Assembly (NCBI GenBank): GCA_027859055.1
Contig: JAQIBO010000379.1
Coordinates: 1-37,554 of the forward strand
Length of the DNA stretch: 37,554 bases
Direction of reading: 5' to 3'
Source: Spirochaeta sp.
Lineage (GTDB): Bacteria; Spirochaetota; Spirochaetia; DSM-27196; Alkalispirochaetaceae
Part shown: positions 26,959-35,950 of the stretch, one piece after another
Layout of the letters: each line of letters starts with the position of its first letter
Numbering within the stretch: the stretch's first letter is position 1
Program-made: the position numbers and the translations under genes
The notes under the pieces: generated by a model
Databases searched by the model: none
What the model saw: the letters and a program-made list of their open reading frames with translations, nothing else
What the model was told of the DNA's origin: nothing

Positions 26959-28125
26959 TTATCCCGCCAGACGCTCGACAACGTTCTCCGGACGACACAG
27001 AATCGCCCCACCACCAAACGGAATGAGGTCCGGTACCGCCAACGGCGCCACGATATAGCGTTCGTTAGCCTGGATGTCATCGGCTGCCAGGTAAAACCCT
27101 TTGGTTACGCGGGGGGAGCTTGTAGCCTTGAACTCCACCGCGACGGTACGCGTGCCGCGATCAAGCACTAAATCGATCTCGGCGCCGCCGGTGCTTCGGT
27201 AGAATGAGGCGTTCCACCCCGGCAACGAGCCCAGAATCTGTTCAAGTGCGTAGGCTTCCCAGGACGCTCCGATAGCCGGATGACCGTATAGTTCATCCCA
27301 TGTGCGGACGCGCAGGAGGGTATGCAGAAGGCCGCTGTCACGGAGGTAAATTTTGGGAGTGCGCACTAATCTCTTTTTCGTGTTCCGAAAGAACGGACGC
27401 AACACGCGGACCATGAAGGTGGATTCCAGAATATCGATGTAGCGTGCGACGGTCTGCGGAGACACACCGATGGGGTCGGCAAACCTGGCACGATTAAGGG
27501 TTGATCCGTTGGATGCGGCGAGCATCGTCCACAAGCGTTCCATCGTCGCGGTGGCGACATCGATTCCCAGAGCGGGGATATCTCTCTCCAGAAAGGTGCG
27601 AACAAACTGTTCTCGCCACCGGTACGACGCGGCGTCGTCCTCGGCCAGAAAGCTGTCGGGAAAACCGCCGCGGAGCCAGTGTTCGGTAGCGTTACCGTGC
27701 TCGGCGACTTCATCAATGGTGAACGGTTGGAGCTCACTATAGGCGATGCGTCCCGCAAGAGACTCACCGCTTTGGCGCAGCAGGCCGGATGAAGCGGATC
27801 CCAGGACCAGGTACCGGTGGGGCCGACGATCCCGGTCTACCAGGGCGCGTAATAACGGGAAGATATCCGGCATGCGCTGGACCTCGTCGATGCAGACCGT
27901 TTCTCCGGCGTGCAACGTGAGGTACGCTTCCGGATCGCGCAACTTTGCAAGATCCGACGGCAATTCCAAATCAAGATACAAGGCAGTTCCGATCCGGGGT
28001 AGAATACGATGGGCAAGCGTAGACTTGCCGGCTTGCCGCGGACCCACGATCGCAACAACGGGAAACTGTCCCAGTAACGAGAGAAGACTGGATTCAATCC
28101 GTCGCGGTATCTCGATATGTAGCAT
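26959..28125 (-). CDS. AAA_14 / DUF4143-type ATP-binding protein
   Basis: 'FPVVAIVGPRQAGKSTLAHRIL' Walker A, 'VCIDEVQRMPDIFPLLRALVD', C-terminal 'EIDLVLDRGTRTVAVEFKATSSPRVTKGF'. Start placed at ATG 28125 (MLHIEIPRR). Confidence 0.9.
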   Translation of the reverse strand: MLHIEIPRRIESSLLSLLGQFPVVAIVGPRQAGKSTLAHRILPRIGTALYLDLELPSDLAKLRDPEAYLTLHAGETVCIDEVQRMPDIFPLLRALVDRDRRPHRYLVLGSASSGLLRQSGESLAGRIAYSELQPFTIDEVAEHGNATEHWLRGGFPDSFLAEDDAASYRWREQFVRTFLERDIPALGIDVATATMERLWTMLAASNGSTLNRARFADPIGVSPQTVARYIDILESTFMVRVLRPFFRNTKKRLVRTPKIYLRDSGLLHTLLRVRTWDELYGHPAIGASWEAYALEQILGSLPGWNASFYRSTGGAEIDLVLDRGTRTVAVEFKATSSPRVTKGFYLAADDIQANERYIVAPLAVPDLIPFGGGAILCRPENVVERLAG

Positions 28126-28132
28126 TGTAATC

Positions 28133-28161
28133 ATGATACAACCTTGCAAATCGTAAGTCAA
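28133..28161 (-). promoter_or_regulatory. sigma70 promoter with leaderless geometry for the DUF4143 ATPase
   Basis: Minus strand TTGACT (28161-28156), 17 bp, TATCAT (28138-28133), 7 nt, ATG 28125. Confidence 0.6.
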
Positions 28162-28180
28162 ACCGTTGAATTGCAAGGTT
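28140..28180. repeat. 10-bp perfect inverted repeat AACCTTGCAA / TTGCAAGGTT overlapping the promoter
   Basis: Arms 28140-28149 and 28171-28180, 21-bp spacer; one arm lies in the -10/-35 spacer, the other upstream of -35. Confidence 0.75.
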
Positions 28181-28243
28181 AATCTGCAACTATGACGATC
28201 GAGGTCGACCCGTTCTCACTCATCACTCAGTCCATGGACACAC

Positions 28244-28271
28244 TTGAATCATTTTTCACCTGTCCTATACT
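28244..28271 (+). promoter_or_regulatory. sigma70-like promoter for the kinase operon
   Basis: TTGAAT-16 bp-TATACT, ~108 nt before ATG 28380. Confidence 0.45.
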
Positions 28272-28379
28272 GGTACCGTGTGCGATACGTGCCCCCCTTG
28301 CTGCCGACGAGTGGTGTCCGCATAATTGTGGCGAAGCTGATGCGGGTAGAGGATATCTCGTGGACTGGAAAGAGGCGGA

Positions 28380-30467
28380 ATGAAGCAGGAAAACGGGTCA
28401 GGAGAAACCTCGTCAGAGACCACAGGCTTCCGATCGATCGGTACAAAACTGGTCCGCTATTTCGCGCTTTTTGCGCTCGTTTTTGTCGTTCTGGTTACCG
28501 TTGTTCAGCTGTTGATGGAGTACAGTCGGGAGAAGGATCATATACGGGAACACCTTGCGTATGTGGAAACGGGGTATGGCGCGATTATCGCCGGAAACGC
28601 GTACCTTCCGGACCCGCAAGCCCTTGATATGACCCTGGAGGCAATTCTCAGATCTCAGGGGATTGAATTTGTGGAGGTGCGAGAGCGCTCAGCGGATGGT
28701 GAGGAGTCCCTGGCTGAGGCCGGGAACCCCGATACATCGTCGGACATGGTGAAAGTCTTCACTCTCCCGGAAGGCATCATCGTTGAAGTGCGGGCCTCTA
28801 CAAGCAATCTTGTAGCGTTACTGTGGAGCAGGGCGTACGTCTTTCTGCTTGTTGGACTCCTGATCGCCGTTGCATTTGCTTCGGGGGTGCTCGCCATTGT
28901 CCACCGTTACCTTGTGATTCCGGTTGTAAAACTCGCCGGGTTTGCCCGAACCCTCGAAGTGGAGTCCGCGGGTGAGTCTGGTGCCCTCGATCTGCCACGG
29001 GGACGGTTTCATCGGCGGCGGGACGAGCTGGATGTTCTGCGCGAAGCGTTTGAGGACCTGCAAACGCGCCTCAAGCGCGAGATGACGGAGCGGGACGAGG
29101 CAAACGCGTTGTACCGAGCCCTGTTTGAAAACACCCATGTGGCGATGCTCGCGATCAACCCCGAAGACGGACGCATCATCCGGGCGAACGGAGCCGCCGA
29201 GAAATTCTATGGCTGGACGCGCGATGAGCTTTCGGCGATGTCAATCCAGGAAATCAACACCCTCCCGCCGGACGAGGTGCAACGAAAGATGGAATCCGCC
29301 CGCATGTCCGGTCAGGGGTATTTTGAGTTTCGCCATCGCGTGTCCGACGGCTCGGTCCGGGACGTTGCGGTCCACTCGGGAACCGCCGCTGTCGATAGCG
29401 AGGCGGTGCTTCATTCGGTCATCGTCGATATTTCCGCGCAAAAAGCCGCCGAACGGGAACGGGATTTGACAGCGTTCGGCATGGACCGGTCTGGCCTCGG
29501 GGTTATGAGGATTCGGGAAGATGACGCGGTCGTGGAAAGCGCGAACACCACGGCGTGTTCGCTTCTCGGTTACAGCCCGGCAGAACTGATCGGGATGCAG
29601 GTGTACCACTTTGACGCGAGTATGGATCCGAAATCGTGGGTGCAGCACCGTCGGGGGGTGAGGCAGAAACGACAATACCAATTTGAAACGATCCACCGGA
29701 GACGGGATGGCACGGAATATCCCGCCGAAGTCACCGTGGCCTATATCGAGTACGGTGGACAGGAGTACTCATTTTCCTTTTTCCAGGACATCACCGGGAG
29801 GAAAGAGGCGGAAGACCGGCTGGTCGGGTTGCTTCGTGAGAAAGAGGTGCTGCTGCGGGAGGTGCACCACCGGGTCAGAAACAACCTGCTGGTGATGAGC
29901 TCTCTTATCAATCTCCAGACCGCGAGGATTCACAGCGTCATGGAGGCGCAAAACGCGGTGGAGAAGATCCGCGACCGTATTCGTGCCATGTCATTGGCCT
30001 ACAGTGCAGTTGACGACAGCAATGATCTTAGCAAGATCAATCTTGCCTACTACTCCGAAGGACTTGCGGTGTACCTGCAAGACGAGTATGCACTCGATAC
30101 GCCGGTTGCGGTAACCGTAGATCCCAGCGAAGTACGAGCCGATCTCACCAAAGCGATCCCTTTTGGACTCATCCTGAATGAGCTCGTGACCAACAGTCTC
30201 AAACACGCTTTTACCGGCACGGAAGAGGGACGGGTTTCGATCTCATTCAGTCCGCAAGACGGCGCGATGGTCGAGGCCGTTGTCGCCGATACCGGCGCGG
30301 GTATTCCTGAAAGCATCCTCCAGGCGAAAGAAAAGCCCCTCGGCCTCATGCTGATCGATAGACTCACCGACCAACTGGGCGGGACGGTATCATACGATGT
30401 GCGCCACGGGACCAGGGTGTCGGTGACGTTTCGGGTTTCGGATATTGAGGTGGGTTCTGATGAGTGA
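28380..30467 (+). CDS. membrane sensor histidine kinase, PAS domains, HisKA_2 type
   Basis: Two TM segments, PAS-like regions ('LYRALFENTHVAMLAINPEDGRIIRANGAAEKFYGWT'), 'LREVHHRVRNNLLVMSSLINLQTARI' HisKA_2 box, 'LILNELVTNSLKHAF' and 'VADTGAGIPE' ATPase. Confidence 0.93.
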   Translation: MKQENGSGETSSETTGFRSIGTKLVRYFALFALVFVVLVTVVQLLMEYSREKDHIREHLAYVETGYGAIIAGNAYLPDPQALDMTLEAILRSQGIEFVEVRERSADGEESLAEAGNPDTSSDMVKVFTLPEGIIVEVRASTSNLVALLWSRAYVFLLVGLLIAVAFASGVLAIVHRYLVIPVVKLAGFARTLEVESAGESGALDLPRGRFHRRRDELDVLREAFEDLQTRLKREMTERDEANALYRALFENTHVAMLAINPEDGRIIRANGAAEKFYGWTRDELSAMSIQEINTLPPDEVQRKMESARMSGQGYFEFRHRVSDGSVRDVAVHSGTAAVDSEAVLHSVIVDISAQKAAERERDLTAFGMDRSGLGVMRIREDDAVVESANTTACSLLGYSPAELIGMQVYHFDASMDPKSWVQHRRGVRQKRQYQFETIHRRRDGTEYPAEVTVAYIEYGGQEYSFSFFQDITGRKEAEDRLVGLLREKEVLLREVHHRVRNNLLVMSSLINLQTARIHSVMEAQNAVEKIRDRIRAMSLAYSAVDDSNDLSKINLAYYSEGLAVYLQDEYALDTPVAVTVDPSEVRADLTKAIPFGLILNELVTNSLKHAFTGTEEGRVSISFSPQDGAMVEAVVADTGAGIPESILQAKEKPLGLMLIDRLTDQLGGTVSYDVRHGTRVSVTFRVSDIEVGSDE

Positions 30468-31527
30468 TGAAGCTGTGCCGCAGGACAAATTGATCATGAT
30501 AGTCGATGATGAGGTCGTTATCGGACTGGACATCATGCATCTTTTCGAAGAGCGGGGTTATCGCGCAGTGACCGCCTCCTCCGGCGAAGAATGCGAGCGG
30601 CAGATCGCTGCGGGGGACGTTCCCGACCTGATACTCATGGATATTAATCTGGGTCCTAACCGCATGGATGGTCGGGAGACGACGCGACGCGTCCAAGAGT
30701 ATGCCGATATTCCGGTGGTGCTCCACTCCGCATATACTGACCGCGCGACGATTCAGAAAACGCGTGACATGACCAAGTACGGCTACGTCCACAAGGTACC
30801 GGGAAACGGAGAGTTTATTCTGGCCACGGTGGAGATGGCGTTCAGACTCCGAGAGAGGGAACAGATGTATCGGGATCTTTCGGCGCATATCAACGACGTC
30901 CGGGAGGAGCAGAACGCCTTCATGGCCCGTGAGATTCATGACGACGTGGGCCAGTCGATCGTAGCGCTCAAGATGAACCTGACGATGCTGGAACGAGCAA
31001 CCGCCCCGGCGGAGACAACGCCGATTATCGCAACTATGCGGGAGGCCCTCGACGCTGCATCCTCGAAAATCCGCACGCTTATCCGGGAATTGCGCCCGCC
31101 CGTTGCCGACACTGCAGACATCGTGGAAGCCTTGCAATGGCACATCCGGGAATTCGAAAAGACGTTCTCGGTAGCGACGCAATTCACCAGCGAAGTTGAG
31201 CGGGTGATCCTGGGACGGGACAAGTCACTGTCCGTTTTCCGTATCGTCCAGGAAGCGCTCACCAACAGCGTGCGTCACGGAAACCCTTCCGAAATATCGG
31301 TCGAAGTGGGGCTTGAGGAATCATCACTGGTTGTACGGATCGCCGACGACGGGTATGGGTTTGTCCCGGCGGAAAACGCCTCAAAAGAGTCATTTGGCAT
31401 ACTCGGCATGCAGGAACGCGCGCAGCGGTGGAACGGGTCCGTGACGATCGAAAGCAACTCCCGGACCGGCACCGTTGTCACGGCGATGGTACCGCATGAT
31501 TTCGAACACTTGGAGGCAGATTCGTGA
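30460..31527 (+). CDS. receiver domain - HisKA_3 histidine kinase hybrid
   Basis: N-terminal receiver 'MIVDDEVVIGLDI...LILMDINLGPNRMDGRETTRR...YGYVHK', then 'MAREIHDDVGQSIVALKMNLTMLERA' and HATPase 'RIVQEALTNSVRHG'. Start refined to ATG 30460, overlapping the upstream stop. Confidence 0.93.
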   Translation: MSDEAVPQDKLIMIVDDEVVIGLDIMHLFEERGYRAVTASSGEECERQIAAGDVPDLILMDINLGPNRMDGRETTRRVQEYADIPVVLHSAYTDRATIQKTRDMTKYGYVHKVPGNGEFILATVEMAFRLREREQMYRDLSAHINDVREEQNAFMAREIHDDVGQSIVALKMNLTMLERATAPAETTPIIATMREALDAASSKIRTLIRELRPPVADTADIVEALQWHIREFEKTFSVATQFTSEVERVILGRDKSLSVFRIVQEALTNSVRHGNPSEISVEVGLEESSLVVRIADDGYGFVPAENASKESFGILGMQERAQRWNGSVTIESNSRTGTVVTAMVPHDFEHLEADS

Positions 31528-32156
31528 TCCGTGTCGTTATTGCCGATGACCACGAGCTTATCAGAAACGGATTCGCCGGTCTGGTGAGTGGTGAACCGGA
31601 TATGCAACTCCTGGGAGCCGCACGGACCGCCCAGGAATTGAATGACCTTCTCCGCCACGAAACACCTGACGTCATCGTTCTCGACATCGGGTTGCCCGAC
31701 CGCAACGGGTTGGACGTACTGAGGGACATTCACGCATCAAACACCACCGTCCGGATTCTTATCCTCAGTATGCACCCGGAAGAACGCTACGCCCAGCGAG
31801 CTATCGCAGCGGGAGCCTCGGGGTATCTCACCAAAGACGCCGCTTCGGACGAGCTTGTCAACGCCATCCGCCGGGTGTACGGACGCGGATACTACGTTTC
31901 TGAGGCGCTGGCGGACGAGCTGATGAGCGACCTGGGAAACCGGGATGCCTTGCTCCCGCATACCACCCTTTCCAACAGAGAGTACGAGCTGTTGCTTCTG
32001 ATCGGAGAAGGGCGAACGATGCGCGAGGCGGTGGAACGGCTCCACCTAAGCATCAATACGGTTAACTCCTATCGACGACGACTGATGCAGAAGATGCAAA
32101 TGCGCTCAACCTCGGAACTCATTCGGTACGTTCTGGATAATCACCTCATAGAATAA
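31524..32156 (+). CDS. NarL/FixJ-type response regulator
   Basis: 'VVIADDHELIRNGFAGLV', 'DVIVLDIGLPDRNGLDVL', 'GASGYLTKDA', LuxR-type HTH 'LSNREYELLLLIGEGRTMREAVERLHLSINTVNSYRRRLMQKM'. Confidence 0.95.
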   Translation: MIRVVIADDHELIRNGFAGLVSGEPDMQLLGAARTAQELNDLLRHETPDVIVLDIGLPDRNGLDVLRDIHASNTTVRILILSMHPEERYAQRAIAAGASGYLTKDAASDELVNAIRRVYGRGYYVSEALADELMSDLGNRDALLPHTTLSNREYELLLLIGEGRTMREAVERLHLSINTVNSYRRRLMQKMQMRSTSELIRYVLDNHLIE

Positions 32157-32165
32157 CCCCCCGAA

Positions 32166-32207
32166 TGCCACGAAAAATGTGGCAAGAAAATCACAGATTG
32201 TGTGGCA
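32166..32207. repeat. cluster of TGCCAC / GTGGCA motifs (one inverted, two direct)
   Basis: TGCCAC 32166-32171, GTGGCA 32179-32184, GTGGCA 32202-32207, in the RR/MCP intergenic region. Confidence 0.5.
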
Positions 32208-32284
32208 TACAACTCGGTGCGTTGGCGTCAGAATCCAGAAGCGTAATCGTAAGAATATGAAAGCACATAGGATAAGGAGCTGGT

Positions 32285-34378
32285 ATGCTGAAAAACCTGA
32301 AAATGGCGCTCAAGATGGCGCTTGGGTTCGGACTTCTAATCGTATTACTCGCAATCGTCGGCGGGTTTGCGGTAGTAAACCTGTTACAGATTCAAGGGGA
32401 ATCAATCAGTCTCCGTGATGAGTACGTGGCCGAAGTTGAGATCGCAAACAACCTGGAGCGAAATTCGCTTCAGACGATGTACGCCAATCGCGGGTATTCG
32501 TTGAGTTTTGACGACGCGTTTTACACACAGGCAAACGAATACTTCGCCGATGTACAGCGCTATCTTGGTGAGGCGCGGGCGCTTTCCGAGCAGTATCCTG
32601 GGTTGACTGCTCTCGCCGGGCAGGTGGTTACCGCCGAAGAAGCCGCGGCAACGTACGGGAACCTTGCGAATCAGACCAAAGTTCTCATCGATGATATCAA
32701 GGCCAACCGGACGATAAACGATACCGCGTCCGCTACGACTGTCTCCACGATCGCCACGTATCTGGACGGTCAAAATGGGAAACTGGATGAGGAAATCGCC
32801 GCCGGTGCTTCAGTGGCGGATCTTGAGACGAGGGTCTTCAAGATCAATCGGATAAATGATGTCATCGATATCGTCAACAACGCGCGCGTCTCCAACTTCA
32901 AGGGGCAACTGGAAAACGATACCGACGTACTCGACGACGGGATCGAAGAACTCGACCGTATTCCCGCAATGCTTGATGAGATTCGCGAGTTGACCACCGG
33001 GGCGGACGACCACGCCTCCCTCAATCAGGTCGAAGAGAGCGTGACGAGGTATCGAGACGCGGTCCAGGCTATCCATGACGGCTACGCCGAGCTAGCAACG
33101 CTCAACCAGGACCGCGGAGTTGCTGCGGATAACGTCCTGGCGGCGGCGCAAGAGGTCGCAACGGCGGGTGTTGCAGCCACGAACGAAATCGCCAATGGTG
33201 TAGTTTCGGCCGTCCAGACGTCGGTCACTGCGGTTGCGATCGGTATCGTGATCGCGATAATCCTTGCCATTATCGTTGCCTTTGCGATCACCCGGGCGAT
33301 CACCGGTGCGCTTGCCAAAGGAGTGGCTTTCGCAACGGAACTCAGCAACGGAAATCTCAACGCCACGCTTGATGTCGACCAAAAAGATGAGATAGGGAAT
33401 CTCGCCCAGGCGCTAAAGACGATGTCGGCGCGGTTGCGGGAGATCGTCCAGGATATCCGTTCCGCCTCAGACAACGTCACCTATGGCTCCGACCAGCTGA
33501 GCCAGTCGTCGCAACAGATGAGCGAAGGTGCGACAGAACAGGCCGCCAGCGCGGAAGAGGTCTCCAGCAGCATGGAGGAGATGAGCTCCAACATCCGGCA
33601 GAACGCCGACAACGCGCTCCAGACCGACAAGATCTCTCAGAAGAGCGCCACCGACGCTGAAGCAGGTGGCCAGGCGGTCCGGGAGACGGTCAACGCGATG
33701 AAGGAAATTGCAGAGAAAATCACGATCATCGAAGAGATCGCCCGCAACACCAACCTCCTTGCTCTGAACGCGGCGATCGAAGCGGCGCGGGCCGGTGAGG
33801 CCGGGAAAGGGTTTGCCGTTGTCGCCAGTGAGGTGCGCAAGCTCGCCGAACGAAGTCAGACCGCTGCCGGTCAAATCAGCGAGCTGTCCGGCCGTTCCGT
33901 GGCGGTAGCCGAGAAAGCCGGGGAGATGCTGGAGCAAATCGTTCCGGACATCAAACGTACCGCGGAGCTGGTACAGGAAATATCGGCCGCCAGTAACGAA
34001 CAGAACAGCGGTGCGGAGCAGATCAACTCGGCCATTATTCAGCTGGACACGGTGATTCAACGCAACGCCAGCGCCTCCGAGGAGATGGCCTCCATGTCCG
34101 AGGAACTCAGCGGCCAGGCAGAACAGCTGCAGAGCACCATATCGTTTTTCAAGGTGGGCGAGAACGGTGGGTCCGGTAGCGGACGGCCGTTGGCGCTGGC
34201 GCCACCAAACGCGGGTGCTCATCACCAGCAGGCCTCGAATACGGGCGGCCCGGAGAAAAAACCTGCCCAGCAGCGGGGGAAAGAGGCTGGCCCGGCGCAG
34301 ACGAGACAGGAACAGGTGTCTCTGGACTCCGATCAACACGAGTCGGATGATCTGGACGGCGACTTCGAAAGCTACTGA
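32285..34378 (+). CDS. methyl-accepting chemotaxis protein with C-terminal linker and terminal aromatic pentapeptide
   Basis: '[51 protein letters not shown]' tip; N-terminal TM and helical sensor; C-terminus ...DGDFESY; RBS AAGGAG. Confidence 0.96.
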   Translation: MLKNLKMALKMALGFGLLIVLLAIVGGFAVVNLLQIQGESISLRDEYVAEVEIANNLERNSLQTMYANRGYSLSFDDAFYTQANEYFADVQRYLGEARALSEQYPGLTALAGQVVTAEEAAATYGNLANQTKVLIDDIKANRTINDTASATTVSTIATYLDGQNGKLDEEIAAGASVADLETRVFKINRINDVIDIVNNARVSNFKGQLENDTDVLDDGIEELDRIPAMLDEIRELTTGADDHASLNQVEESVTRYRDAVQAIHDGYAELATLNQDRGVAADNVLAAAQEVATAGVAATNEIANGVVSAVQTSVTAVAIGIVIAIILAIIVAFAITRAITGALAKGVAFATELSNGNLNATLDVDQKDEIGNLAQALKTMSARLREIVQDIRSASDNVTYGSDQLSQSSQQMSEGATEQAASAEEVSSSMEEMSSNIRQNADNALQTDKISQKSATDAEAGGQAVRETVNAMKEIAEKITIIEEIARNTNLLALNAAIEAARAGEAGKGFAVVASEVRKLAERSQTAAGQISELSGRSVAVAEKAGEMLEQIVPDIKRTAELVQEISAASNEQNSGAEQINSAIIQLDTVIQRNASASEEMASMSEELSGQAEQLQSTISFFKVGENGGSGSGRPLALAPPNAGAHHQQASNTGGPEKKPAQQRGKEAGPAQTRQEQVSLDSDQHESDDLDGDFESY

Positions 34379-34407
34379 GAACGAGGCAGGATAACAGGAA
34401 AAATACG

Positions 34408-34902
34408 ATGGCAACAAATCAGTTTTTAACGTTCACCCTGGCGGAAGAACAATACGGGGTTGAAGTAGTTCAGGTGCGAGAGGTGCTCTCGGAGATACCG
34501 CTCACGGTCATCCCACGGATGCCGGACTACATGAAGGGAGTAATAAACATCCGGGGCAGCGTTGTCCCGGTGGTGGACCTGCGGACCAAGTTTGGTCTGC
34601 CTGAGACGGAGAAGACGGTGGACACCAGTATTATCGTTATGGATCTCCATACAGGTGAGAGCACCGTCACGGTGGGCTGCCTGGCCGATTCCGTGCAGGA
34701 GGTGGTGGACATCGCCGAAGACACTATTGAGCCGCCTCCCACGATCGGTACGTCTGTAGACGCCCGGTTCATTCGGGGGCTGGGACAGAAGGATGAGCGG
34801 TTTGTCATTATTCTGGATATCGACCTGGTGTTTCAGGCCGAGGCTGAAGGACTCGCGGGGGTACAGGAGGCACCGGCGACGCGCGCATCGGTTTCAGAAT
34901 GA
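34408..34902 (+). CDS. cheW: CheW chemotaxis coupling protein
   Basis: 'FLTFTLAEEQYGVEVVQVREVLSEIPLTVIPRMPDYMKGVINIRGSVVPVVDLRTKFGL'. Confidence 0.96.
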   Translation: MATNQFLTFTLAEEQYGVEVVQVREVLSEIPLTVIPRMPDYMKGVINIRGSVVPVVDLRTKFGLPETEKTVDTSIIVMDLHTGESTVTVGCLADSVQEVVDIAEDTIEPPPTIGTSVDARFIRGLGQKDERFVIILDIDLVFQAEAEGLAGVQEAPATRASVSE

Positions 34903-34921
34903 GTCGCCGGCGTCTCCGCTG

Positions 34922-35950
34922 ATGTTGTTTTTCCGTTGGTTGATGATCAAGCGAGTTGCATTCCTCCTGGGAGTCCTCGGATTGTCTGGGGGCTTCGTCG
35001 GCGCGGAGACGATTCTCGTTGTCCAAACCATGCCGGTACCGGCGATAGAACACCATCGTGCGGCGTTTCTCGATACGCTGTCGACGATGATTCCCGCAGG
35101 ACGCCATGAGATTGTGGAGTTTCAGGCGAACGGTGATTACCAGCGGGCAGTTGATTTCTTCCAGAAGCAGAACGCCACGGAAAGGCCGTCGCTGGTGGTT
35201 ACCTTTGCTACATTGGCGACCCAGGCGGCCGTCTCGGTCTATGGACCGGACAGCGGCGTTCCAATTCTCTTCGCGGTTGTCGTCGATCCGGTCGGGGCGG
35301 GCATCGTTACCGAAGTCGGTGTTCCAAGTGGTAGCAACGTTGCCGGAATCGTGTACACCGTGGACCGGAGGGTCAAAATCGCCACGGCCCTTGATATTCT
35401 CGCGACCGGATTAGGGTTTGATAGTGTAACCGTCGGGGTGCCGCACTCGAGTTACCCGTCGTCCCGAGACGACGCAGCCTCCCTCCGACGGGCAGCGGAG
35501 TCCTTCCCGAAAATCGAGTTCCTGGAGGGTGAGTTCGACTATGCACCTGTTCCTGATGGGATACCGGTGATGCGTGAACAGATGGCTTCTGTGATTCGCG
35601 ATTTGGAGTCACGCGTCGACTGGTGGTGGGAGGCGACAGGCCCGATGGGTGAACGCCCCGAGAGCGTGTCCGACATTCTGATCGCGAGCGACCGCTCCGT
35701 ACTGTTCGCCATCCATTCCGACGGTGTTGCAGACGGTGGGCTGTTCTCGATTTCACCGGATCCACTCGCGTCGGGTCAGAAGCTCGCGGGTATGGCGCGT
35801 GAGATCCTGGACGGCGCTGCCCCCGGTTCCTTTCCGGTGTCGGCGGCACCCGACTTCAGGGCAGCCGTGAACGTGGATACCGCGCTCTCCGCCGGGCTGG
35901 TGGTGCCATCCTACCTGCTCGAACTATCCGGGGAGCACGTGTACCGGTGA
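34922..35950 (+). CDS. ABC-type substrate-binding protein (ABC_sub_bind / TrpX-like), orphan
   Basis: Signal-peptide-like N-terminus 'MIKRVAFLLGVLGLSGGFVGAETILVVQTMPVPAIEHHRAAFLDTL', 'PSLVVTFATLATQAAVSV', 'PILFAVVVDPVGAGIV'. Start 34922 or 34943. Confidence 0.8.
   Translation: MLFFRWLMIKRVAFLLGVLGLSGGFVGAETILVVQTMPVPAIEHHRAAFLDTLSTMIPAGRHEIVEFQANGDYQRAVDFFQKQNATERPSLVVTFATLATQAAVSVYGPDSGVPILFAVVVDPVGAGIVTEVGVPSGSNVAGIVYTVDRRVKIATALDILATGLGFDSVTVGVPHSSYPSSRDDAASLRRAAESFPKIEFLEGEFDYAPVPDGIPVMREQMASVIRDLESRVDWWWEATGPMGERPESVSDILIASDRSVLFAIHSDGVADGGLFSISPDPLASGQKLAGMAREILDGAAPGSFPVSAAPDFRAAVNVDTALSAGLVVPSYLLELSGEHVYR

Noticed and set aside
28192-28627. Short plus-strand ORFs 28192-28383 and 28244-28627
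   Set aside because: Overlap the putative promoter and the N-terminus of the clear histidine kinase; no RBS or domain support.
32200-32230. Possible sigma54 promoter (TGGCAT...) before the second MCP
   Set aside because: Spacing and -12 element do not match the TGGCAC-N5-TTGCA consensus.
33467-34417. 316-aa minus-strand ORF opposite the second MCP
   Set aside because: Shadow ORF; the MCP has unambiguous conserved motifs.
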